A stretch of DNA of 64,000 bases, from contig JBNKRV010000031.1 of assembly GCA_050296935.1 (NCBI GenBank), positions 33,391-97,390 of the forward strand, given 5' to 3'. Shown here in pieces: positions 26,335 to 35,207 of this stretch. Within the stretch, counting starts at the first letter, position 1, and each line of letters starts with the position of its first letter. The DNA comes from Saccharicrinis sp050296935. Its GTDB lineage: Bacteria; Bacteroidota; Bacteroidia; Bacteroidales; Marinilabiliaceae. The position numbers were made by a program, and so were the translations under genes. Under the pieces are notes generated by a model. That model was not told the origin of the DNA, made no database searches, and saw only the letters and a program-made list of their open reading frames with translations.

Positions 26335-29189
26335 ATGGAATTCAAAATTATTACATATACAATAAAAGAAAACGATACTTATTTTAAAATTGCCCAAACT
26401 CTGACTAAGGAATCTGCCGAATATAAAGAGTATGCCGTAAGGATTATTTCATTAAGGCTGTTGAAGCAGGATTAAAAGCCGTTTTGAGGGACAAAAAACT
26501 TGTACCCGGACAGAGTATTAAAGTTATAGATAATGTGAATTATTATCTCAATGTTACATTTGCAGCAAGTGTAGGAACGAAAACTAAGGATGTGGGTAAT
26601 AAAACTGCTAATGAAAAACGAAACATAGAGGACTATAACGACAGTATCAACAACATTTCAACCTTTGGGGAAACACTATATTTTAACATTAAGGAATACA
26701 AAGATTATTCTAATTACAATTGGAAAGAAGATGCTGAAAATGGTGAATTCATACATGGAGAGATGGGTGATGGGAAGGATGAATATAACGGAAATAAACT
26801 TCAGTTAACCGATGTAAAAAATGGTTACATATACGTTTTTGATACTGATAACAAATTGAAATATACTTTTGAACTAAAAGATGGAGCATATCAAGAACTT
26901 GAAGTAAACGGAAATGTTTGTGTTTATACCAAAACAAAAAGTGATAAAGCACCTTGTGCAATCATCAAAAAATTCATTACTGATAATCCGGAGGATGAGC
27001 ATCATGAATGTAGATTTGTTTTTTCAAAAGTAAAACTGTCAGAAAGCAGGTTAAAAGGAGATAAATCCAATGGTATTCCTCAAATAGATTCCAGGTGGTT
27101 TTATAGGCAAGTACCTATTTTAAAATACCAGTACTTAGGTATCGAAAGAGAATTAAGACCCGGAGTATTGCTATTACACGATTATCGAAAGGGAGCAAAA
27201 ATGCCTGAACTGCAAACCTATCATTTATCATCTCAAACGTTTGATAAATATGGGAAAGGCATATCTATTCATTATCCCGATCCTTTATTGGAACTCAAAC
27301 GAAGGGCAAAAATATTTCAAAAGCGTTTTGAGAAAAAAGAAGCTTGGGAAAGCACAAAAAGCAGGGTGCAACAATTATTTTTGTACACCACTGTAAATAC
27401 GCTTATTACCAGAGATAGCGGATTAGCAGGATATGCCGATAAAGAACGAATGAAGTTATGGTATGAGGCCTACCAAAAGGATTTATTACAACATACCCGA
27501 AAAGTTCAAAATGCAGCATCTAACCTTATCAAATGGTACGAATCACATATTTTATATCATACACTGTATAATTATTTTACATGCAACGATAAAGAGGTTT
27601 GGGCAGATGCCTGTGAAGCATATGCCGAATCGTTGCTTTATTTAAAGGATACACAGGAAGGACGCAATTTTTTAAAAAGGCAGATACATAAAAGAGATTC
27701 GTTTATTAATTATTTTTTGGGTTTGGATAGTGATGAACCAATGAAGCCATTAAGCCCATCCGAGATAATTTTAAGAGAGGCATATATTGGTCAGGATAAA
27801 GAATCCGCAGCAGTCTTTGCCATACGAAAATCAGAACAAGCTTTATTTAAAATTACAGAAGCCATAATACCCGCATTATTATTACACAATGAAATAAAGG
27901 CGAGGCAACTCATTAAAAAACACACATCGATTGCAACAGGTGGAAGAGGAAAGTTAGTTACTGAAGAAATTCAACCTTTACAAAAGTTATCTACAAAAGT
28001 AAAAATACTTGAGCTTAAAGAATATGAATTTAAAATAAATAAGGTTGTTAATGGTAAGCCGGTTGTAACTATTAAAGGAGTAATTGAGGCATTTAATATT
28101 TATTACAGTCTAAAAGTTTTATTGGATGATCCTACCCATAAAGAACGAAACTTTGCAGCATTAGTTGGCTCAACCCTCGATTTTACAGCCACGATGGCTG
28201 AAAACAAATTTGTTCAGAGCTGGTTGTTAAAAGCAGCCGGAAATAATTTGCTTTTAAAAAACAGCGCTACCAAACTATTTAAAAGTGTACCTGTAATAAA
28301 CCTACTTAGCGGGGTTATTGACTTTTTTGCCGGAACTGATGCAGCCTATGAAGCCTACAAAGATGGTGAGTACGGGTTGGCTACAGGGTACGCATTATAT
28401 GGTGTAGGAGGAGCCATTTGTGCAGTGGGAACCGGAATAACCATGGCAGCAGTCGAAGGTACTGCAGCATCGGCCGGAACGCTTGTTGAAGCCGGATTAG
28501 TAGTTGGAGCTGTAGGCCTCGTTGTACAGGGCATTGGATTAGGTGTTGCTTATTATTATGACAATAGAGCCGTGAAAGATTGGATTAAGTGGAGTATTTT
28601 TGGGGATGAAACAAAACTTGAGGAAGAGGACTATTTTCATCCTAAAGACTCAGATGAACTTTATTCAAATGAGATTGTAATAAGAGAACTGTTGCATAAA
28701 AATCCATATAGTAGGAATGATGAATCTAATTTGCAACGAATCACTTCAAAGCAGATAGAATCCATAAATCATATAATGTGTGATTTCAAAATTGATGTAC
28801 AATTCAGGGAAAAAGAATATGGAGGCTCCTACGTAACATTGATTATAGAACCTGGCCTGATAACAGAGAACTCAGTAATAAAGTTTAGTAAAATTACGGC
28901 CATTGCCGAAGCCCGCTGGCTTGAGTATATTCAAGATAGCACAAGGGATGAACTGGCAACGGGAACATATTACACCTCAATACCTGACATAAGAATGGAT
29001 GAAGTAATTAATAATCCAAAGTATGTGAAAAAAGATAAAAGTGGATTGGTGAGGCAAATAAAACAAACCTTTTATTACGAAAAGGATATCGATCGCGTAA
29101 AAGGAATAGTTGATTTACAACTCAATAGCGGCACTCTGCAAGGAGTAAAACCAAAATCGTTTAATATTACAGCGCCTTACTCAGATTAA
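26335..29189 (+). pseudogene. VasX-like type VI effector, LysM-like N-terminus separated by a frameshift
   Basis: The first frame (ATG 26335) encodes EFKIITYTIKENDTYFKIAQ, a LysM-like start, and runs into a stop at 26473. The downstream frame continues sensibly before its nominal TTG start at 26484 (KDYFIKAVEAGLKAVLRDKK, LVPGQSIKV, the end of a LysM-type domain), so one base appears lost near 26436. The remaining 901 residues contain NGYIYVFDTDNKLKYTFEL, reminiscent of VasX N-terminal domains, a large helical middle, and a hydrophobic pair of helices (about residues 630-690 of the long frame) that could insert into membranes. It is predicted to act as a pore-forming effector. The frameshift may be real or a sequencing error. 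Confidence 0.65.
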
Positions 29190-29190
29190 A

Positions 29191-30177
29191 ATGAAAAGAT
29201 TAAAAAAAATTATAAAAGAAAAGCCCGAGAACATATCCGGTTGTTCACTGTTTCTAATAGTTTTCCTGCCGTTCATTTTTTTACTATTAACATTAAATGC
29301 CGTTGAGCCTTTTTTATTGGGGGGAATTGATGATACACCGTTTCATTTCACGTTATTTATAGCCTTGACTTTCACATCATATGTTTTTTTATATCTATTT
29401 TTTGCCGTTGCTAACATCTGGCAAAAATGGCTGATGTATATATATATGGCACTGATCGTATTGCAAACAGTTGTGGGCTATATGTATAGATATTATAGAC
29501 CTAATCATGATTTTATTAGTAAGGCAGAGGAGATGGCAATAGAGGATTATATAGAGAATAATACTCCTTTGCCCAATAATATAGAGGTACTTTCAAGGAA
29601 TGATAGTATTTGGGTATTTGGCAGAAGGAGTAATGTGCCTGCTTTTAGATATGCATCATGGAATAATCCTCTAATAGAATCCAATATTTTAAAAGAAACT
29701 ATTACTTTAACAAGGGAGTCTTTCCTAAATAAAATAAAGCAACCAAACGATTTTTATTTATATAAAGAGTTATTAGTTTCTAAAGATATGGATAGCGATG
29801 ATTATATTGATTATTGGACATGGCAGTATCCTGATTGGCTATTGTATATATATATATATAAGTGTGAGTCAGTGTATGAAAATGGGACGAAAGGTCCTTG
29901 TAATACGCAATTTTATAAATTGTATATTAATAAACGCGATAGGGTACAGCCAATAATATTAGAATTGTTTAAAGGTCAATTGGATATTCGTTACCGCAAT
30001 TACTTTGATTTCTTGCACGAAATTTTATTTCCCAAATATGTGCGCACTGATTTAGGCAACGATCCCTATTTTTTAATTTACCAAGGCAAATACAAAAAAG
30101 CACGTGAGGGCTTAAAGAATTTACCTCCGGCAAGAAGAGAGTTTTGTGAAAAAAAATTGGAGAAACTTGGATATTGA
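29191..30177 (+). CDS. Four-helix membrane protein, probable immunity partner of the effector
   Basis: The 328-residue protein begins 1 bp after the effector stop. It has four N-terminal membrane helices (about 18-38, 50-72, 78-98 and a fourth partial one near 100) and a long soluble C-terminal domain rich in aromatic residues. No family is recognised. Immunity proteins against membrane-acting type VI effectors are typically integral membrane proteins encoded right behind the effector, so this is the natural candidate by position and topology. It is more AT-rich than flanking genes. Confidence 0.6.
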   Translation: MKRLKKIIKEKPENISGCSLFLIVFLPFIFLLLTLNAVEPFLLGGIDDTPFHFTLFIALTFTSYVFLYLFFAVANIWQKWLMYIYMALIVLQTVVGYMYRYYRPNHDFISKAEEMAIEDYIENNTPLPNNIEVLSRNDSIWVFGRRSNVPAFRYASWNNPLIESNILKETITLTRESFLNKIKQPNDFYLYKELLVSKDMDSDDYIDYWTWQYPDWLLYIYIYKCESVYENGTKGPCNTQFYKLYINKRDRVQPIILELFKGQLDIRYRNYFDFLHEILFPKYVRTDLGNDPYFLIYQGKYKKAREGLKNLPPARREFCEKKLEKLGY

Positions 30178-30290
30178 AAATGATATCAATTGCATTGTAG
30201 TTCCAATGCAGTTCATTCCAACGCATTTTTCTAGTTGTTAAAATTGAATGATTTATAGTAGAATATAAGAAAATAAATAAATTCAAATAA

Positions 30291-30704
30291 ATGGAATTAA
30301 TACAAAAGGCTATTGCCAACCGTTACAGCTACCCCTTTATTATATTGATTTTTTTGTCGCTTTTAGCATTTGCAATACCAATTTCAAAAGCACACGAACA
30401 TACCCGAAATATAATATCCGTATGTGAAGTGTTTATTGCGTTTTGGTTTTTTCATATGTACACCAAATACGGTATAGAGCCGTATGTTGTATTAAAAGAC
30501 AATGTGATTAAAATAGGTAACAAAGAGAGTAATATTAAAGAAATTAATTTAAAGTCAGTAAAAGAAATAACTTTCGACAGAAGTAAAAAGATGCTAAAGT
30601 TCGATGACTACGTATTAAAATTAGGTCAATTTAAACGCAAAGAAGCGGAGGAATTAGTAAAAAAGATAAAGTATATAAGGCAACATCCAGAAACTAATAG
30701 CTAA
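30291..30704 (+). CDS. Small membrane protein with C-terminal PH-like segment, possible second immunity protein
   Basis: The 137-residue protein has two N-terminal helices (about 15-33 and 40-58) followed by a beta-rich tail (VVLKDNVIKIGNKESNIKEINLKSVKEITFD) of the type seen in bacterial PH-like (YdbT/DUF304-like) membrane proteins. It lies 113 bp behind the membrane protein at 29191 on the same strand and inside the same cassette. Function is not known; membership in the effector unit is by position only. Confidence 0.55.
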   Translation: MELIQKAIANRYSYPFIILIFLSLLAFAIPISKAHEHTRNIISVCEVFIAFWFFHMYTKYGIEPYVVLKDNVIKIGNKESNIKEINLKSVKEITFDRSKKMLKFDDYVLKLGQFKRKEAEELVKKIKYIRQHPETNS

Positions 30705-30814
30705 GAAAGATATTTTTTCTCCATATTTTAAAAGAGTTGAGACGATATTTAAGGTAAACGAAACATTTTTAATCCATAAAATAAAGGATCTTCTAAAGAC
30801 TGTAAGAAATAAAA

Positions 30815-30826
30815 GCCCAGTCGCCA
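30815..30826 (+). repeat. 3' end of the type VI cassette (half attC-like core)
   Basis: GCCCAGTCGCCA matches the cassette start 25234-25247 read in reverse complement at 8 of 12 positions. It is followed directly by ATCGAGTAG, the end of a minus-strand group II intron. Confidence 0.55.
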
Positions 30827-31668
30827 ATCGAGTAGATGGCCAGTGAGCTAATAGCCAACTGGTGCACCTCTCACACCACCGTACGTACAATGTCGTTAAG
30901 TTAAGACTATATTCCTTTGTAGTTTAGGGTTTTATGTCGGCGGTTCATCTGGCATACTACAGTAGCTCTTTTCACCAGCAATAGCTTTTCCATACTTCAA
31001 GAAAGGGCTGGCAAACCCAAAGTTTGTACCTCCCAGTCAAATTTCTATCCCCCAAATGTTCAGCCCTTCACTTATCTGTGAGACTTCCTGTTTTAGCGTG
31101 GTATTCGTAAAACCAGCTCGTATTCCAAAGCTACTATGGCGTCTGCTGACTGCTCTGCTCAATCAGCACGTGATTACAGAGCTCTCCTTCCGATTAAAAT
31201 CGGAACAGGCTCTGGTAAGAGCTTTATCCTTCTTCCAATGCCTGCCTGATTACTATTTTGGTTATGCATCCCGTTGGATGTTTCGGACGTTACAATGATG
31301 TGCTTGCTTATCCAACCTCATAGCCTCATATCAGGTTTACAAATTGAATTTAGTTTTTCAATTGCATTTGTGATTTTCGCTACGCTACAATTCTGTCCGT
31401 CAGTACCGGAATTTATTCATGTTAACAATATATTTCATAAGGTATTCATGATAGCTATGCCATTGCCGTTTGACTTCCTTCACTGCTACCGTCACCGGTA
31501 ACCTCTGCGTTTTTGCAGTGGCAAAAAGTGTCACTTGCTAATGGTTCGAAGCGTTACCTCCGCCCACTCGGGACTTACACCCTATGGATAAAAACGACCT
31601 ACATCCGAGGTTTATTGAAGATAATTTGTATTTTCAAACTTTTTCAAGAACTTCGGGTGTGGGTGCAC
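30827..31668 (-). mobile_element. Degenerate ORF-less group II intron
   Basis: On the minus strand the segment opens with GTGCACCC, a variant of the group II GTGCG start. Within about 100 bases it has GGGTGTAAGTCCCGAG, a typical domain I start, followed by GGTAACGCTTCGAACC. It ends with GTACGTACGGTGGTGTGAGAG, the D5-D6 hallmark of bacterial group II introns, a D6-like hairpin and CTACTCGAT. ACCGCCG in the upstream strand pairs with CGGTGGT as a D5 base. No reverse transcriptase frame is present; the length is about 840 bases. The borders are estimates. Confidence 0.62.
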
Positions 31669-31822
31669 TACTGCTTATGCAGGGCACACACAAATTGTAT
31701 ATGGCAGACGGGGGTTTTAGTGGTCTGACAAGTCAAACCTCGTGCGTTCCCTTCTACGGGTCTGACACGATTTCTTCCAGAAATCCCGCCCACCACATAC
31801 AAGTGACCGTTGGCATTAATTA
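31669..31822 (+). repeat. attC-like half site leading into the DUF4240 cassette
   Basis: About 150 bp without a gene, containing small inverted repeats such as GGTTTTAGTGGTCTGAC / GTCAAACC and GGGTCTGACACGATTTC. It ends in GTTGGCATTAATTA (31809-31822), which pairs at 13 of 14 positions with TAACTAATGCCAAC (32540-32553) just after the gene. Confidence 0.6.
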
Positions 31823-31839
31823 AAAGGACAACTGCAACA

Positions 31840-32535
31840 ATGAGAATTATATTGATAATAACTATTTTGACTTTTTTAAGTTGTACTAACTCTAAGACTA
31901 ATAATATAGGATTATTCAACAAACTATTTGGGAAAAAAGAGAACTCAACACAGACTGATAATAAAACAAAAATTGACACATCACAGATTCAAAAGACTTC
32001 AGACTTGTTAGACAGTGAATTGTACTGGGACATCATTGATAAATCGTTAAAGAATACAAAAAATCAAGATGACCAAGAACAATTCCTAATAAAGGAGATT
32101 GGTAAGTTAACTCCGAAAGAAATGATTGGATTTCGTTTGTATACTGACAAATTACTGTATGATACTTATAATTCTGAAATGTGGTGTGCTGGATATATAA
32201 TGAACGAAGGTTGCTCAGACGATAGTTTTGAGTATTTCAGGAATTGGGTTATTTCAAGAGGTAAAAACACATATCTAAAAGCAAAAGAAAATCCTGATTA
32301 TTTAATAAATGAGGCCGTTGAAGGGGTAGAATTTTATGATTTTGAGAGTTTTTGGTACGTTGCATTGGAAGCATTTCAAAAGAAGACGGGTAAGGATTTA
32401 TATGATTACATAGATTACGACAATTTTAAAATGGGAGAAGGAAACTATCCGCAATTTGAATTTACTTGGGAAGAAGATAATCCTGAAAGCATGAAAAAGA
32501 TTTGTCCGAAATTATTTGAAAAATGGAATGATTAA
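31840..32535 (+). CDS. DUF4240 domain lipoprotein
   Basis: The product is about 231 residues. I chose the ATG at 31840 because it opens a lipoprotein signal (MRIILIITILTFLSC, lipobox LSC); an upstream in-frame extension would hide it. The mature part contains ELYWDIIDKSLKNTKNQDDQ and the aromatic pattern LYDTYNSEMWCAGYIMNEGCSDDSFEYFRNW, matching DUF4240, a family common in small mobile or toxin-associated loci. Function unknown. It fills a single cassette bounded by inverted ends. Confidence 0.8.
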   Translation: MRIILIITILTFLSCTNSKTNNIGLFNKLFGKKENSTQTDNKTKIDTSQIQKTSDLLDSELYWDIIDKSLKNTKNQDDQEQFLIKEIGKLTPKEMIGFRLYTDKLLYDTYNSEMWCAGYIMNEGCSDDSFEYFRNWVISRGKNTYLKAKENPDYLINEAVEGVEFYDFESFWYVALEAFQKKTGKDLYDYIDYDNFKMGEGNYPQFEFTWEEDNPESMKKICPKLFEKWND

Positions 32536-32539
32536 GGAA

Positions 32540-32677
32540 TAACTAATGCCAACAACGCATTATAAATAATTGCCATATATCAGTAATATCAAGGGTTGTA
32601 TCCCGTATTAGCATCGTGTGTTCTGATAATTCTGAAGCCCGGAATCACCCACATTTGCATATACTTGTACGTTGGGC
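32540..32677 (+). repeat. Complete attC-like site without intron
   Basis: The site runs from TAACTAATGCCAAC to GTTGGGC (32671-32677), the latter an exact GTTRRRY core. The outer arms pair imperfectly (AACGCATTATAA with the region TTGCATATACTTGTACG), and a smaller pairing TATCAG / CTGATA lies inside. Size of about 138 bp is within the range of integron attC sites. Confidence 0.6.
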
Positions 32678-32975
32678 ATAATTGAGGGAGATGTAGCCGG
32701 GAATCTAAAATTTATTACTTTGAAAAAATAGAAAAATGATTAAATCTATGAAATTAGAAAACTTCTTTTTTGATAATTAATGTTTTATAAGATTTTTCTC
32801 CCTTGGTAATCTTTCTTATTCAGATTGTAATAAACCCTATTAAAACACTTATTATCAAGGTTTTAAGTAATTTATTTGCCAGTTATTTTGCTGATTTTCA
32901 GATAGTTATTAACATTTATAACGAACTATTGAAATAAGCACAATGGTAAAAATGTTGCGGGCAAATACAAAACTA
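32678..32975. other. Non-coding stretch after the attC-like site
   Basis: About 300 bp, AT-rich, with stops in all frames and no recognised feature. It leads into the long palindrome at 32976. Confidence 0.5.
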
Positions 32976-33136
32976 GTGTCAAGTCAAGCATAATCTTACG
33001 TACCAAGCATTGTTGTTTTTTGTTTTTGTTCATGATAAAAAGATTCACGTAGCTACGGCTATGCTTACTTTTTCTAATTTCACAAAATTCAAAAAACAAC
33101 TGCAACTTACACGAAATCTCACACTTGACTTGACAC
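32976..33136. repeat. 161-bp imperfect palindrome
   Basis: GTGTCAAGTCAAG (32976-32988) pairs perfectly with CTTGACTTGACAC (33124-33136), and GTTGTTTTTTG (33012-33022) with CAAAAAACAAC (33090-33100). Both pairs share the centre at 33056. This could be a miniature inverted-repeat element or a cruciform; no coding potential on either strand. Confidence 0.65.
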
Positions 33137-33275
33137 CAGGGGCTTTCCTTGCTGTAATTGAAGACTCCACAGATACCGGACAGTTAACCCGTATGTTAAA
33201 TTTTTTATGCTAAAAACTGGAGATGGTGAATTCTGTATATATATTTGTACCCAATAATAATTATACAACAACTTC

Positions 33276-35207
33276 ATGCTCAATTCATATTACAAGATAC
33301 TAAAACGTTTAAAAAAACTGACTGTTGCTTTATTAACGATAACTTCTCTGCACATTTTTGGTGTGGCCTGCTCAAGTAAGTCCGGCAGCCTGGAAACGTC
33401 AGCAGCAACAAGTACAAATGTAGATATCACCCCGGTGGTAGATTCTTTATTGGACATTGAAAACATCGATGAAGCCCGAAATACGATTGCACAGCAAATA
33501 GATACCACCAAACCATTGGCAGACACCATTTTGTATTCATATTATTTTAATTTGGGCAAGGTGTTGCATGAGAAAGAAAAAAACGATAGTGCGTTGTTAT
33601 GCTGGAACAGGGCAAAAAATATTGCAGAAAACATTGCCCGGCACGACTTAATAATAGATGCCAATAACAGGCTTGTAAATACATATTCAAATTTGATGCA
33701 ACTAGAAAAATCCATGGAGATCGGCCTCCAAAGCATCAAACTGGCAAATTCATATCATCCGGAGAAACTAAGGCCCATATATGAGGAACAAGCCAGGATT
33801 TATTTTCTGCTTAATCAGGCAAGTAATGAAGCAATGAATTGTCTGAAAAAAGCTTTAGCCTTATCCGAAAACGAAAAAGACTCGGCCAGTTATGCCAGGT
33901 TATGTTTTAAAATATCTACTGTTTTTCATGCAAGTTCTGAATTAGATTCGGCTGAGATCTATCTCAGAAAAGCCATTGGTTATTTGGAGTCGGTAGGTGC
34001 AGATAATTTAGGGAATGCATACACGACTATGGGAAATATATATTCCGATCGGGGAAAATTCAGAGAATCAATCCCTTACTTTTTAAAGTCGCTCAAAATA
34101 AGAAAGGAACGTAATAAATCGATTGATTTTGTATTCTTTAATTTAGGTTCCGTTTACCAGAAAATGGGCAAAAGCGATTCTGCAATTTATTACCTGAGAA
34201 AATCCCTTGAATATTACGGGGATCAGGATTACAGGAAAAAGCTGGCATATAAACAATTGGCACAGAACTACAATGATATAGGAAATTATAAGTTAGCACT
34301 GGAAAGTTATGTGTCCTATATGGATCTCCGCGAAAAAGAATATGATAAAAACCTGGAACTCAGTTTGAATGATTTGGAAGAGAAATACAAATCGAAGGAA
34401 AAAGAACAGAAAATTGAAGAGCTTAATAAAGAAATGGCTTTTGAGCGCAAAGTTAAATCGCAACAAAAAGTTATTATCATAGTGCTTATTGCGTTTTTTG
34501 TGTCGGTAGTACTGGGAACCTTGTTTTACTTTAAACAAAAAATTTCAAGAGAAAAGCGTGAACAGGTTCTTTTAGAGCAGCGGTTGCTCCGCTCGCAGAT
34601 GAACCCGCACTTTATCTTAAATACATTTACTGCTATTCAATATTTTATCTCGAACAACCAAAATACACAGGCAAACAAGTACCTGGTAAAGTTTAGCCGT
34701 TTGTTGCGGTTAAGTCTCGATAATTCCATTTCCTCTTTCGTGGCTATCCAGGATGAAATTGAGGCCATTCAACATTACCTTGATCTACAGATTATGCGGT
34801 TTGACCGTAGTTTTAATTATAACCTAAAAGTGTACAATAACTTCGAAGAAGATTTTGTTTTCATTCCCCCAATGCTTATACAACCCTTTGTAGAAAACGC
34901 CATAGAACACGGTTTTAAAGGATTGGACAAAGGAGGTGAAGTAGATGTTACTATACATAAAAAAAGTGCATATATTGAATGCCTGATAGAGGATAATGGA
35001 ACAGGGAAGACAGATAACCACCAAAACAACAGGCAACAGGACAAACGGTCGCTCTCTACCCAAATTACCCGCAAAAGATTAAAGTACCTAAGCCGGCGCT
35101 TAAAAACCGATGCTTCACTTGAAATACTGGGAAAAGGTGAAGGCTCAGATGGTTCGGGATTAATTGTGAAGCTGAAAATTCCTTTTAAAACAGAAAATCA
35201 TGCTTAA
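33276..35207 (+). CDS. TPR sensor histidine kinase of the LytS/YehU type
   Basis: This is a 643-residue membrane sensor. An N-terminal lipoprotein-like signal (about 1-35, FGVACSSK) is followed by about 350 residues of tetratricopeptide repeats outside the inner membrane (LGNAYTTMGNIYSDRGKFRESIPYFLKSL is one clear unit). Then come a coiled segment, one membrane helix (about 400-422) and a cytoplasmic His_kinase/HATPase domain with the phospho-accepting His in SQMNPHFILN (about residue 445) and FVENAIEHGF as the N-box. It overlaps the LytTR regulator gene by 8 bp, so the two form a two-component pair. The signal is unknown. Confidence 0.92.
   Translation: MLNSYYKILKRLKKLTVALLTITSLHIFGVACSSKSGSLETSAATSTNVDITPVVDSLLDIENIDEARNTIAQQIDTTKPLADTILYSYYFNLGKVLHEKEKNDSALLCWNRAKNIAENIARHDLIIDANNRLVNTYSNLMQLEKSMEIGLQSIKLANSYHPEKLRPIYEEQARIYFLLNQASNEAMNCLKKALALSENEKDSASYARLCFKISTVFHASSELDSAEIYLRKAIGYLESVGADNLGNAYTTMGNIYSDRGKFRESIPYFLKSLKIRKERNKSIDFVFFNLGSVYQKMGKSDSAIYYLRKSLEYYGDQDYRKKLAYKQLAQNYNDIGNYKLALESYVSYMDLREKEYDKNLELSLNDLEEKYKSKEKEQKIEELNKEMAFERKVKSQQKVIIIVLIAFFVSVVLGTLFYFKQKISREKREQVLLEQRLLRSQMNPHFILNTFTAIQYFISNNQNTQANKYLVKFSRLLRLSLDNSISSFVAIQDEIEAIQHYLDLQIMRFDRSFNYNLKVYNNFEEDFVFIPPMLIQPFVENAIEHGFKGLDKGGEVDVTIHKKSAYIECLIEDNGTGKTDNHQNNRQQDKRSLSTQITRKRLKYLSRRLKTDASLEILGKGEGSDGSGLIVKLKIPFKTENHA

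Noticed and set aside
25304..30704. A complete type VI secretion system
   Set aside because: Only the PAAR tip, an effector and partner genes are present; no sheath, tube, baseplate or ATPase gene is in the window.
31056..31823. Several short open frames between the type VI module and the DUF4240 gene
   Set aside because: They fall within the decayed group II intron and the attC-like half site, have no ribosome sites and no family resemblance.
33010..33213. Open frame of 67 codons on the plus strand
   Set aside because: Lies inside the 161-bp palindrome; coding potential is accidental.
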